From NCBI GenBank assembly GCA_963800325.1, contig CAWDAQ010000008.1, positions 62,001-126,000 of the forward strand: a stretch of DNA of 64,000 nt. Reading direction: 5' to 3'. Made by a program: the position numbers and the translations under genes. Each line of letters begins with the position of its first letter. Within the stretch, counting starts at the first letter, position 1. Under the pieces are notes generated by a model. The model was not told the DNA's origin. It searched no databases and saw nothing but the letters and a program-made list of their open reading frames with translations. The stretch comes from CAWDAQ01 sp963800325. GTDB taxonomy: Bacteria; Actinomycetota; Actinomycetes; Actinomycetales; Dermatophilaceae. Below are positions 39,510-48,489 of this stretch, piece after piece.

Positions 39510-41102
39510 TCAGCCCGCGTGGGTGCCGCTCTCCACGAGCGGCTCGGTGACCTGCTTGGCGTCGTCGGCCTCGCCGCCGGGGTTGTCGGCCCCGACCTCG
39601 GCGCGGACGAGCTCCTCGATCCGGGCACCGGTGCCGGCGTCGACGTTCTTCCAGTACTCGAACGCACGCTCGAGCACGGGCGACTTCACCCCGCCGAGGA
39701 GGTGACCGGCGACGGTCTGGACGAACTCCTCGCGCTGGGCGTCGTCCCAGACGTCGCGCACGAGGTGCCCGGCCTGGCTGAAGTCGTCGTCGTCCGGACG
39801 CAGCTCGTAGGCGGTGCGGACCATCTCGCCGTCGGCCTCCCAGCCGTCCTCGACCGGGCCGACGTTGTCGGCGTAGCCGCGCCCCTCGGAGTTCGGGGCG
39901 TACACCGGGGCGTCACCGGAGTGCTCGAAGGCCATCGGGCCGTCGAAGGTGTAGGTGTTCTGCCCCTCGGTGCGGGGACGGTTGACCGGGAGCTGGAGGT
40001 AGTTCGGGCCGATCCGGTACCGGTGGGTGTCGCTGTAGGCGAACGTCCGCCCGAGCAGCATCTTGTCGGGGGAGAAGCCGATCCCCGGAACGGTCGCGTT
40101 CGGCTCGAACGCGGCCTGCTCGACCTGGGCGAAGAAGTTCTCCGGGTTCCGGTTCAGCGTCATGGTCCCCACCTTGGTCAGCGGGTAGTCGCTGTGCGGC
40201 CAGATCTTCGTCAGGTCGAACGGGTTGATCCGATAGGTCTTGGCGTCCTCGAACGGCATGACCTGCACCGAGAGCGTCCAGCTCGGGAACTCGCCCCGGT
40301 CGATCGCCTCGTAGAGGTCGCGCCGGTGGTGGTCCGCGTCCTCGCCGGCGATCCGGGTCGCCTCGGCGCCGGTGAGGCCCTCGACCCCCTGGTCGCTGTG
40401 GAAGTGGTACTTGACCCAGAACTTCTCGCCCTCGGCGTTGATCCACATGTAGGTGTGGCTGCCGTAGCCGTTCATGTGGCGGAACGTCTTCGGGATGCCC
40501 CGGTCACCCATGAGGTAGGTGACCTGGTGGGCGGACTCCGGGTTGAGGGTCCAGAAGTCCCACTGCATGTGGTTGTCCCGCAGGCCGTTCCCCCCGCGGC
40601 GCTTCTGGCTGCGGATGAAGTGCGGGAACTTCATCGTGTCCCGGATGAAGAAGATCGGCGTGTTGTTCCCCACGAGGTCGTAGTTGCCCTCGTCGGTGTA
40701 GAACTTCAGCGCGAAGCCGCGCGGGTCGCGCCACGTGTCCGGCGAGCCCTGCTCGCCCGCGACCGTCGAGAAGCGCGCGAGCATCTCGGTCCTCGCGCCC
40801 TTCTGGAACAGCCCCGCCTTGGTGTAGGCGCTGACGTCCTCGGTGGTCTCGAAGATCCCGAAGGCCCCCGACCCCTTGGCGTGGACGTTCCGCTCCGGCA
40901 CCCGCTCCCGGTTGAAGTGGGCCATCTGCTCGATGAAGTGGGTGTCGTGGAGGAAGATCGGCCCGTTCGGGCCGGCGGTGAGGCTGTTGCGGTCGCTCGG
41001 CGCGACCGCGCCGGTCGCCCTCGTCGAGCCCAGGGCCGCCTCCCGCGAGGGGGCGACGTCGCCGGACGGGGTGGCGTTCGGCGGGTTGGTGACGTCGGTC
41101 AT
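39510..41102 (-). CDS. katA: Heme catalase
   Basis: 530 residues, small-subunit monofunctional catalase. The distal His is H74 in ERNVHAKGSGAFG, the distal Asn is in VGNNTPIFFIRDTMKFPHF, and the proximal heme Tyr motif is RTFAYSDTHRYRIG. It breaks down hydrogen peroxide. The start ATG overlaps the stop of the Fur-type regulator (ATGA), so both are on one mRNA from the FurA-box promoter. Confidence 0.95.
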   Translation of the reverse strand: MTDVTNPPNATPSGDVAPSREAALGSTRATGAVAPSDRNSLTAGPNGPIFLHDTHFIEQMAHFNRERVPERNVHAKGSGAFGIFETTEDVSAYTKAGLFQKGARTEMLARFSTVAGEQGSPDTWRDPRGFALKFYTDEGNYDLVGNNTPIFFIRDTMKFPHFIRSQKRRGGNGLRDNHMQWDFWTLNPESAHQVTYLMGDRGIPKTFRHMNGYGSHTYMWINAEGEKFWVKYHFHSDQGVEGLTGAEATRIAGEDADHHRRDLYEAIDRGEFPSWTLSVQVMPFEDAKTYRINPFDLTKIWPHSDYPLTKVGTMTLNRNPENFFAQVEQAAFEPNATVPGIGFSPDKMLLGRTFAYSDTHRYRIGPNYLQLPVNRPRTEGQNTYTFDGPMAFEHSGDAPVYAPNSEGRGYADNVGPVEDGWEADGEMVRTAYELRPDDDDFSQAGHLVRDVWDDAQREEFVQTVAGHLLGGVKSPVLERAFEYWKNVDAGTGARIEELVRAEVGADNPGGEADDAKQVTEPLVESGTHAG

Positions 41103-41569
41103 CGTGTCTCCTTCTGCGTCCTGCTCGGGATTGCTTCGGTGTCCTGCTCCGGGGCCGCCGCGCACGCGGCGCACGTCCCCCAGTAGACGACCTCGGCCTC
41201 GTCGATCGTGAAGCCGTGGTCGTCCGAGGCGGTGAGACAGGGCGTCTCTCCCGTCGCGCAGTCGACGTCGGCCACCGTCCCGCAGGACCGGCAGACGACG
41301 TGGTGGTGGTTGTCGCCGACCCTCGCCTCGAACCTCGAGGGCGAGCCGGCGGGCTCGATGCGGCGCACGAGCCCACGCTCGGTGAGCACGCGCAGCGCGT
41401 CGTACACCGCCTGGGTCGAGACCCGTCCCAGCCGCAGCCGGGCCGCGGCGGCGATCGTCTCGACGTCGGCGTGCGGGGAGGCGTGGACCGCCGCGAGCAC
41501 GGCGAGCCGGGGCGCGGTGACCCGCAGCCGCGCCTCGCGCAGCCTCCCGGTCAGGTCCACGGTCTCCAT
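41099..41569 (-). CDS. furA: Fur-family regulator of catalase (FurA/CatR type)
   Basis: 156 residues. The winged helix spans about 10-80 (LRVTAPRLAVLAAVH, TQAVYDALRVLTERGLVRRI). Metal and zinc sites are visible: DNHHHVVCRSCGTV (His cluster and first CxxC) and WGTCAACAA (second CxxC). In actinobacteria such proteins repress themselves and the adjacent catalase until oxidised. ATG 41569 is preferred: a -10 element lies 8 bases before it and a FurA box overlaps the -35, fitting a leaderless autoregulated mRNA. An upstream GTG at 41587 is in frame but overlaps the promoter. Confidence 0.9.
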   Translation of the reverse strand: METVDLTGRLREARLRVTAPRLAVLAAVHASPHADVETIAAAARLRLGRVSTQAVYDALRVLTERGLVRRIEPAGSPSRFEARVGDNHHHVVCRSCGTVADVDCATGETPCLTASDDHGFTIDEAEVVYWGTCAACAAAPEQDTEAIPSRTQKETR

Positions 41570-41577
41570 CACCACCC

Positions 41578-41606
41578 AACCTGCCACGTGATCTGGAACG
41601 AGTCAA
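41578..41606 (-). promoter_or_regulatory. furA-katA promoter with FurA box
   Basis: On the minus strand TTGACTCGTTCCAGA (41606 to 41592) matches in all but two bases the FurA box I recall for M. tuberculosis furA (TTGACTAATTCCAGA). TTGACT doubles as -35; CAGGTT at 41583-41578 is the -10 with a 17-base spacer. The repressor would thus sit on the polymerase site. Confidence 0.7.
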
Positions 41607-41720
41607 AGAAGGCGCACCGGTCGTGGCCCGCGCGGGCACCGGCGCGCGGGCCGTCGACCTGCGCAGACGCGGCGACGTCCCGGGGTCCGGGCCACCGGAC
41701 CCGGCCCCGTCCGGCGCCCA

Positions 41721-41726
41721 TAGACT
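41721..41726 (+). promoter_or_regulatory. -10 hexamer of pheST
   Basis: TAGACT gives a start near 41733 and a leader of about 30 bases that holds GAACGAGAAGTGGA before ATG 41762. No T-box or leader peptide is apparent. Confidence 0.5.
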
Positions 41727-41761
41727 CGGGTCTCGGCCGCAGCGAACGAGAAGTGGACACG

Positions 41762-42856
41762 ATGTCAGGACCGAACACGCAGTACGACCCGGTCGAGGTC
41801 GCCGCGCTCGACCCGGAGGTGCTCGACGCCGCCGTCGCGCGGGCCCTCGAGGACGTGGCCGCCGCCGGTGACCTCGACGCCCTCAAGGCCGCCCGGTCGG
41901 CCCACCAGGGGGAGCGGAGCCCGCTGGCGCTCGCGAACCGGGAGATCGGCGCGCTCCCGCCGAGCGCCAAGGCCGACGCGGGCAAGCGGGTCGGCGCGGC
42001 CCGCGGCCGGGTCGCGGAGGCCGTCGCCGCTCGCCGGGCCGAGCTCGAGGCCGAGCGGGACGCACGGATCCTCGTCGAGGAGACGATGGACCTCACCGTG
42101 CGGGTGCCGCGACGCCCGCTCGGCGCCCGCCACCCCGTCTCCCTCGTCACCGAGCGGGTCGAGGACATCTTCGTCGCCCTCGGGTGGGAGATCGCCGAGG
42201 GGCCCGAGGTCGAGAGCGAGTGGCTCACCTTCGACGCCCTCAACATCGGTCCCGACCACCCCGCCCGGGGCGAGCAGGACACCTTCTACGTCGAGCCGGA
42301 GGACTCCGGGCTCGTCCTGCGCACCCACACCTCCCCGGTCCAGGTCCGCACGATGCTCGCCCAGCAGCCCCCGGTCCGGGTCCTCTGCCCGGGCAAGGTG
42401 TTCCGCACCGACGACCTCGACGCGACCCACACCCCCGTCTTCCACCAGTTCGAGGGCCTCGTCGTCGACGAGGGCATCACCATGGCCCACCTCAAGGGCA
42501 GCCTCGACGCCTTCGTCCAGCGCCTCTTCGGGGGCGAGACCCTCACCCGGCTGCGCCCGAACTACTTCCCCTTCACCGAGCCCAGCGCCGAGATCGACTG
42601 CCGCTGCTGGGTCTGCGCCGGCGCCGACCCGGGGTGCCGGACCTGCGGGGGCACCGGGTGGATCGAGCTCGGCGGCTGCGGCATGGTCAACCGCCGGGTG
42701 CTCGTCGCGAGCGGCATCGACCCCGACCGGTACACCGGCTTCGCCTTCGGGCTCGGCATCGAGCGCTCGCTCATGCTGCGCCACGGCGTCGCCGACATGC
42801 ACGACATCGTCGAGGGAGACGTGCGGTTCTCCGCGCAGTTCGGGATGGAGATCTGA
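41762..42856 (+). CDS. pheS: Phenylalanyl-tRNA synthetase alpha subunit
   Basis: 364 residues. The N-terminal coiled coil (1-110) is followed by the class II core: motif 1 region HPVSLVTERVEDIFVALGW, motif 2 GLVLRTHTSPVQVRTM and FRTDDLDATHTPVFHQFEG, motif 3 FAFGLGIERSLML. A Cys cluster CRCWVCAGADPGCRTCGG forms a zinc-ribbon-like insert often seen in this subunit. The stop overlaps pheT by one base (TGATG). Confidence 0.95.
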   Translation: MSGPNTQYDPVEVAALDPEVLDAAVARALEDVAAAGDLDALKAARSAHQGERSPLALANREIGALPPSAKADAGKRVGAARGRVAEAVAARRAELEAERDARILVEETMDLTVRVPRRPLGARHPVSLVTERVEDIFVALGWEIAEGPEVESEWLTFDALNIGPDHPARGEQDTFYVEPEDSGLVLRTHTSPVQVRTMLAQQPPVRVLCPGKVFRTDDLDATHTPVFHQFEGLVVDEGITMAHLKGSLDAFVQRLFGGETLTRLRPNYFPFTEPSAEIDCRCWVCAGADPGCRTCGGTGWIELGGCGMVNRRVLVASGIDPDRYTGFAFGLGIERSLMLRHGVADMHDIVEGDVRFSAQFGMEI

Positions 42857-45423
42857 TGCGCGCCCCCGTGTCATGGCTGCGCGAGCTCGTCGACCTCGAG
42901 CCCGGTGCGACCGGTGCCGACGTCGCGGCGAGCCTGGTCCGGGTCGGCCTCGAGGAGGAGGGCCTCCACGGCGGCGACGTCACCGGCCCGCTCGTGCTCG
43001 GCCGGGTCCTCTCCGCCGAGCCCGAGCCGCAGAAGAACGGCAAGACCGTCAACTGGTGCCGGGTCGACGTCGGCGACGCAGGCGGGACCGACGAGCCGCA
43101 GGGCATCGTCTGCGGCGCCCACAACTTCGCCGCCGGCGACCTCGTCGTCGTCATCCTCCCCGGAGGCGTCCTGCCGGGCGGGCTCGTGATCTCGGCCCGG
43201 AAGACCTACGGCCACGTCTCGGCCGGGATGATCTGCTCGGCCGCCGAGCTCGGGCTCGGGGAGGGCCCCGCCGCGACCGAGGGCATCATCGTCCTCACGG
43301 ACTGGTTCGCCGGCGACGAGGCCGGGCTCGCCGCCCTGGGCCGTCTCGCGCCCGGGGACGACGCGATCGGGCTGCTCGGCCTCGACGAGGAGGTCGTCGA
43401 GGTCAACGTCACCCCCGACCGGGGCTACTGCCTCTCGCTGCGCGGCATCGCCCGCGAGTACGCCCTCTCCACCGGGCAGGTCTTCCACGACCCGGCCGCC
43501 GCCCCGACCGCCGAGCCGGTGCGCGCAGACGCCCCCGGCTTCCCGGTCCGGCTCGAGGACACCGCGCCGATCGACGGCCGGCCCGGGTGCGACCGGTACG
43601 TCGCCCGGGTCGTCCGCGGCGTCGACGTCGGCGCGCGGACCCCGGCGTGGATGGCCCTCCGGCTCACCCGGGCCGGGATGCGGCCGATCTCCCTGCCGGT
43701 CGACGTGACCAACTACGTCATGCTGCTGCTCGGCCAGCCGCTGCACGCGTTCGACCTCGACACCCTCTCGGGGTCGATCGTGGTCCGGCGGGCCCGACCG
43801 GGGGAGCGGCTGCGCACGCTCGACGACGTCGACCGCACGCTCGACCCCGAGGACCTGCTCATCACCGACGGCGGCACGACCCCGCTCGCGCTCGCCGGGG
43901 TCATGGGCGGGGAGACCTCCGAGGTCGGCGGCTCGACGAGCGACGTCCTCGTCGAGTCTGCCCACTTCGACGCGACGACGGTCGCCCGGACCTCGCGGCG
44001 GCACCGCCTCGGGTCCGAGGCCTCCCGCCGGTTCGAGCGCGGCGTGGACCCCGAGGTGGCCGACCGCGCCGCCCAGCTCGCCGTCGACCTGCTCGTCACC
44101 CTCGGCGGCGGCACCGCCGACCCCGCGGTCACCGACGTCGACGACCGCCGGCGGCCCGTCCCGTTCCGGTTCGAGGTCGACCTGCCCACCCGGTACGTGG
44201 GCCTGGAGTACCCGCGGGAGGAGGTCCTCGGCACGCTGCGCGCCGTCGGGTGCGAGGTCGACGAGGACCCGGGGACGGGGACGGAGGTCGAGGTCAGCCC
44301 GCCGTCGTGGCGGCCCGACCTCGTCGACGGTCCCGACCTCGTCGAGGAGGTCGCCCGGGTGCGGGGCTACGACCAGATCCCGTCGGTGATCCCGGAGGCC
44401 CACGGCCGCGGCCTCACCCGGGGCCAGCGGGTCCGGCGCCTGGTCGCCCGCACGCTCGCCCAGCAGGGCCTCGTCGAGGTGCTCAGCTACCCGTTCGTCG
44501 CGCCGGGACTGTTCGACCGGCTCGGCTACGCCGAGGACGACCCGCGGCGGCTCAGCGTCCGGCTCGCCAACCCGCTGCAGGAGGAGGCCCCGCTCATGCG
44601 GACCTCCGTGCTCGACACCCTGCTCGACGTGCTGCGGCGCAACGTCGGCCGGGGGCAGCGCGACGTCGCGGTGTACGAGCTCGGCCTCGTCGTGCGCGGC
44701 TCGGTCAGCCCGCGCCCGGCGCCGGTCCCGCCCGCGGACCGCCGGCCCGAGCCCGACCTCCTCGCGGAGATCGAGGACGCCGTCCCGGCCCAGCCCCGCC
44801 ACGTCGCCTTCGCCGCGGCCGGGGAGGCCGAGCCCCCCGGCCCCTGGGGGACCGGGCGCCCCGTCGACCCGACCGACGCGGTCGCCTGGGCGCGCACGCT
44901 CGCCGAGGCCCTCGGCCTCGCGGTCGAGGTCGAGGCCGCCGAGCAGGCCCCGTGGCACCCCGGACGGTGCGCCCGCGTCCACCTCGGCGACGGCACCGTC
45001 GTCGGGTACGTCGGCGAGCTCCACCCGAAGGTCGTCACCGCCCTCGACCTGCCCCCGCGCACCGTGGCCGGCGAGCTCGACGTCGACGTCCTCGTCGCGG
45101 CGAGCGGGGCCCCGCTGCAGGCGGAACCGCTCTCGACCTACCCCGCCGCCCGGACCGACGTCGCGCTCGTCGTGGCCGAGGACGTCCCCGCGGCGGAGGT
45201 CGAGCGCGCCCTGCGGGACGGGGCGGGCGCCGAGCTGGAGAGCCTCGCCCTGTTCGACCTCTACCGCGGCGGACAGGTCGGCGAGGGGCAGAAGTCGCTC
45301 GCCTACCGCCTCACCTTCCGTCCCGAGGACCACACGATGACCACCGACGAGGTCAGCGCCCTGCGCGACGTCGCGATCGCCGCGGCCGCCCGGGCCACCG
45401 GCGCGGTCCAGCGGGGGGCGTGA
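42856..45423 (+). CDS. pheT: Phenylalanyl-tRNA synthetase beta subunit
   Basis: 855 residues, the usual length. The tRNA-binding (EMAP-like) domain is at about 40-155, B3/B4 editing domain about 215-395, B5 about 420-490, catalytic-like core to about 740, and the anticodon-binding fold at the end (YPAARTDVALVVAEDVPA). It forms an alpha2-beta2 enzyme with PheS and hydrolyses Tyr-tRNA(Phe). Starts immediately after pheS. Confidence 0.95.
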   Translation: MRAPVSWLRELVDLEPGATGADVAASLVRVGLEEEGLHGGDVTGPLVLGRVLSAEPEPQKNGKTVNWCRVDVGDAGGTDEPQGIVCGAHNFAAGDLVVVILPGGVLPGGLVISARKTYGHVSAGMICSAAELGLGEGPAATEGIIVLTDWFAGDEAGLAALGRLAPGDDAIGLLGLDEEVVEVNVTPDRGYCLSLRGIAREYALSTGQVFHDPAAAPTAEPVRADAPGFPVRLEDTAPIDGRPGCDRYVARVVRGVDVGARTPAWMALRLTRAGMRPISLPVDVTNYVMLLLGQPLHAFDLDTLSGSIVVRRARPGERLRTLDDVDRTLDPEDLLITDGGTTPLALAGVMGGETSEVGGSTSDVLVESAHFDATTVARTSRRHRLGSEASRRFERGVDPEVADRAAQLAVDLLVTLGGGTADPAVTDVDDRRRPVPFRFEVDLPTRYVGLEYPREEVLGTLRAVGCEVDEDPGTGTEVEVSPPSWRPDLVDGPDLVEEVARVRGYDQIPSVIPEAHGRGLTRGQRVRRLVARTLAQQGLVEVLSYPFVAPGLFDRLGYAEDDPRRLSVRLANPLQEEAPLMRTSVLDTLLDVLRRNVGRGQRDVAVYELGLVVRGSVSPRPAPVPPADRRPEPDLLAEIEDAVPAQPRHVAFAAAGEAEPPGPWGTGRPVDPTDAVAWARTLAEALGLAVEVEAAEQAPWHPGRCARVHLGDGTVVGYVGELHPKVVTALDLPPRTVAGELDVDVLVAASGAPLQAEPLSTYPAARTDVALVVAEDVPAAEVERALRDGAGAELESLALFDLYRGGQVGEGQKSLAYRLTFRPEDHTMTTDEVSALRDVAIAAAARATGAVQRGA

Positions 45424-45425
45424 CG

Positions 45426-46256
45426 ATGGGCGTGCACGACGGCGACGCCGCCACGCGAACCGACGGCGCCACGCGAACCGACGCCGCCACGCCTGCCGAT
45501 GCCGCAAAGGGCACCCACGCCGGGGGGCGGGTCGTCCTCGTCACCGGGGCCTCCCGCGGCATCGGCGCCGTCCTCGCCGACGCGTTCGAGGCGGTCGGGG
45601 ACACCGTCGAGCGGGGGTCGCGGGCCGTCGCCGAGGTCACGGACCCCGCCCAGGTCGACGCCTGGGTCGGCCACGTCGTGGCCCGGCACGGCCGGATCGA
45701 CGTCCTCGTCAACAACGCCGGGGTCATGGACGAGGAGGTCCCCCTCTGGGAGGCCGACCCGGACCGCTGGTGGCAGGCGGTCGAGGTCAACGTCCGCGGG
45801 CCCTTCCTGCTCACCCGGGCCGTCGTCCCGCACATGCTCGCCGCCGGCGGGGGCCGCGTCCTCAACCTCAACTCCGGCTCGGGCACCCGGGCGAACGACG
45901 TCGCCACCGCCTACCACGTCGGCAAGACCGCCCTGGCCCGGATCACCGGGGCCACCCACCTCGCCGGCGCCGAGCGGGGCGTCCTCGCCTTCGACCTCGC
46001 GCCCGGGGTCGTGCGCACCGACATGACGCTCGCCATGCGGGCCCACGAGGGGCGCACCGAGTGGACCTCGCCGGAGGAGGTCACCGCCCTCGCGCTCGCG
46101 CTCGCCTCCGGGGAGCTCGACGCGTGGTCCGGCAGGTTCGTCCGCGCCGGCGTCGACACCCCCGAGTCGCTCCGCGAGGCCGCCTCCCGGCTGCAGCCGC
46201 AGAGCCGGACGATCGGTCTGCTGCCGTGGGGGAGCGACGACCCGCAGTCTGCATAA
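45426..46256 (+). CDS. Short-chain dehydrogenase/reductase
   Basis: 276 residues. The cofactor site is LVTGASRGIGAVLADAF, with NNAGVMDE, the catalytic Ser in LNLNSGSGT and the YxxxK pair in TAYHVGKTAL. Substrate is unknown. Residues 5-30 are a low-complexity tail with repeated RTDGAT/RTDAAT units coded by near-identical bases (about nt 45455-45510). ATG 45426 is taken; a GTG two codons earlier overlaps the pheT stop and would also serve. The gene ends 28 bases before argC, inside its operator region. Confidence 0.82.
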   Translation: MGVHDGDAATRTDGATRTDAATPADAAKGTHAGGRVVLVTGASRGIGAVLADAFEAVGDTVERGSRAVAEVTDPAQVDAWVGHVVARHGRIDVLVNNAGVMDEEVPLWEADPDRWWQAVEVNVRGPFLLTRAVVPHMLAAGGGRVLNLNSGSGTRANDVATAYHVGKTALARITGATHLAGAERGVLAFDLAPGVVRTDMTLAMRAHEGRTEWTSPEEVTALALALASGELDAWSGRFVRAGVDTPESLREAASRLQPQSRTIGLLPWGSDDPQSA

Positions 46257-46284
46257 CTGTACGCCGCCATGTATAGTCATACGC
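46249..46284 (+). promoter_or_regulatory. argC promoter with two candidate ARG boxes
   Basis: Two related 16-base sites, CTGCATAACTGTACGC (46249-46264) and ATGTATAGTCATACGC (46269-46284), share NTGYATAN4TACGC and are 20 bases apart, two helical turns. The second contains the -10 hexamer TATAGT (46272-46277) and ends directly before ATG 46285. An ArgR hexamer encoded in the same operon would cover the promoter and start site. Confidence 0.65.
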
Positions 46285-47331
46285 ATGATGCGAGTGGCAG
46301 TCGCCGGCGCGAGCGGGTACGCCGGGGGTGAGGTGCTGCGGCTGCTCCTCTGCCACCCCGAGGTCGAGCTGGGCACCCTCTCTGCCGGGGCCAACGCGGG
46401 GGAGCGGCTCGGAGCCGTCCACCCCCACCTGACCCCGCTCGCGGACGTCGAGCTCGCGGGCACCGACGCTGCCGCCCTGCGCGGCCACGACGCCGTCGTC
46501 CTCGCCCTGCCGCACGGGGTGAGCGCGCAGCTCGCGCCCGAGCTGGACGGCGAGCCCGACGCCGTCGTCGTCGACTGCGGTGCCGACTTCCGGCTCCGGG
46601 AGGCCGGCGCCTGGGAGGAGTTCTACGGCGGCGCCCACGCCGGCTCGTGGCCCTACGGCCTGCCCGAGCTCGTCACCTCGGGCGGTCGGCAGCGCGACCG
46701 GCTGCGCGGGGCCCGGAGGGTCGCGGTGCCCGGGTGCTACCCGACCGCGGTGAGCCTCGCGCTCGCCCCCGGCATCGCCGCCGGGGTCGCCGAGCCCGAG
46801 GACGTCGTCGTCGTGGCCGCCTCCGGGACCTCCGGGGCCGGGCGGTCGTCGAAGCCGCACCTGCTCGGCGCCGAGGTCATGGGCGCGATGTCGCCGTACG
46901 GGGTCGGTGGCACCCACCGGCACACCCCGGAGATCGAGCAGAACCTCGCTGCCGCGGCCGGCAGGCCGGTCCGGGTCTCCTTCACCCCGACGCTCGCCCC
47001 GATGCCCCGGGGCATCCTCGCCACGTGCACCGCGAAGGCGGCTCCCGGCGCGACCGCGGACACGGTCCGGGAGGCCTGGCGCAGCGCCTACGCCGACGAG
47101 CCGTTCGTCCACCTCCTTCCCGAGGGACGCTGGCCGCACACCGGAGCCGTCCTGGGCTCCAACGTCGTCCACGTCCAGGTCGCCCTCGACGAGCGGGCCG
47201 GGCGGGTCGTCGCCGTCGCCGCGGTCGACAACCTCACCAAGGGCACCGCCGGGGCCGCCGTGCAGTGCCTCAACCTCGCCGCCGGCCTGCCGGAGACGAC
47301 GGGCCTGCCGGTCTGCGGGGTCGCGCCGTGA
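46285..47331 (+). CDS. argC: N-acetyl-gamma-glutamyl-phosphate reductase
   Basis: 348 residues. VAVAGASGYAGGEVLRLL is the NADP-binding start, the catalytic Cys is C151 in VAVPGCYPTAV, and GTHRHTPEIEQ holds the conserved His. It reduces N-acetylglutamyl phosphate to the semialdehyde. ATG 46285 begins 7 bases after the TATAGT -10 with no ribosome binding site, so the mRNA is leaderless. Its stop overlaps argJ (GTGA). Confidence 0.94.
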   Translation: MMRVAVAGASGYAGGEVLRLLLCHPEVELGTLSAGANAGERLGAVHPHLTPLADVELAGTDAAALRGHDAVVLALPHGVSAQLAPELDGEPDAVVVDCGADFRLREAGAWEEFYGGAHAGSWPYGLPELVTSGGRQRDRLRGARRVAVPGCYPTAVSLALAPGIAAGVAEPEDVVVVAASGTSGAGRSSKPHLLGAEVMGAMSPYGVGGTHRHTPEIEQNLAAAAGRPVRVSFTPTLAPMPRGILATCTAKAAPGATADTVREAWRSAYADEPFVHLLPEGRWPHTGAVLGSNVVHVQVALDERAGRVVAVAAVDNLTKGTAGAAVQCLNLAAGLPETTGLPVCGVAP

Positions 47332-48479
47332 GCGTCACGACGCCCGCCGGGTTCCGGGCGGCCGGGGTCGCCGCCGGCCTCAAGGGCTCCGGCGGTCCCG
47401 ACGTCGCGGTCGTCGTCGGCGACGGGCCCGACCACCACGCCGCCGGGGTGTTCACCTCCAACCGGGTCCAGGCCGCGCCGGTGACGTGGTCCCGGCAGGT
47501 CCTCGCCGACGGCCGGGCCGACGCCGTCGTCCTCAACTCCGGCGGGGCGAACGCGTGCACCGGCAGCCGGGGGTTCCTCGACACCCACACCACGGCCGAG
47601 CACCTCGCCGGCGCCCTCGGCGTCTCCGCCGGCGACGTCGCCGTCTGCTCCACCGGCCTCATCGGCGAGCCGCTCCCCATGGACCGGCTGCTGCCGGGTG
47701 TCGACCGCGCGGTGGCGGCGCTCGCCCCGGGCGGCGGCGAGGACGCCGCGCGCGCGATCACGACGACCGACACCGTGCACAAGGAGGCCGTCCACGCCGG
47801 CGACGGGTGGTCGGTCGGTGGCATGGCCAAGGGTGCCGGGATGCTCGCGCCCGCCCTCGCGACGATGCTCGTCGTCCTCACCACCGACGCCGTCACCTCG
47901 GCCGCCGACCTCGACGCCGCGCTCCGGGCCGCGACCGCGGTGACGTTCGACCGGGTCGACTCCGACAGCTGCCAGTCGACCAACGACACCGTCCTCCTGC
48001 TCGCCTCCGGGGCCTCCGGGGTCCCCGTCGAGCCCGCCGAGCTGACCGCCGCGGTCACCGCGGTGTGCGCCGACCTCGCCCGGCAGCTCGTCGCCGACGC
48101 CGAGGGAGCCCACCACGACATCGCCGTCGAGGTCGTCGGCGCCGCGAGCGAGCCGGACGCCCTCGAGGTCGCCCGCGCCGTCGCCCGGAACACCCTCGTC
48201 AAGTGCGCCGTGTTCGGCGAGGACCCCAACTGGGGGCGGATCCTCGCCGCGGTCGGCACGACCCGCGCCGCGTTCGCCCCCGGCGAGCTCGACGTCAGCA
48301 TCAACGGGGTCCGGGTCTGCCGGGCCGGCGGCGTCGGGGAGGACCGCGGCCTCGTCGACCTCGCCCCCCGCGAGGTGCACGTCGTCATCGACCTCCACGC
48401 CGGGGACACCTCGGCCACGGTGTGGACCAACGACCTCACCCACGACTACGTCCACGAGAACTCGGCCTACTCGACGTGA
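47328..48479 (+). CDS. argJ: Ornithine acetyltransferase / glutamate N-acetyltransferase
   Basis: 383 residues. The proenzyme cuts itself before T179 (motif ALATMLVVLTTDA), giving alpha and beta chains; T179 then acts as nucleophile. MAKGAGMLAP and CAVFGEDPNWGRILAAVG are also diagnostic. It recycles the acetyl group from acetylornithine to glutamate. Whether it is bifunctional (also using acetyl-CoA) cannot be told. Confidence 0.94.
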   Translation: MSVTTPAGFRAAGVAAGLKGSGGPDVAVVVGDGPDHHAAGVFTSNRVQAAPVTWSRQVLADGRADAVVLNSGGANACTGSRGFLDTHTTAEHLAGALGVSAGDVAVCSTGLIGEPLPMDRLLPGVDRAVAALAPGGGEDAARAITTTDTVHKEAVHAGDGWSVGGMAKGAGMLAPALATMLVVLTTDAVTSAADLDAALRAATAVTFDRVDSDSCQSTNDTVLLLASGASGVPVEPAELTAAVTAVCADLARQLVADAEGAHHDIAVEVVGAASEPDALEVARAVARNTLVKCAVFGEDPNWGRILAAVGTTRAAFAPGELDVSINGVRVCRAGGVGEDRGLVDLAPREVHVVIDLHAGDTSATVWTNDLTHDYVHENSAYST

Positions 48480-48489
48480 GCCAGCACCC

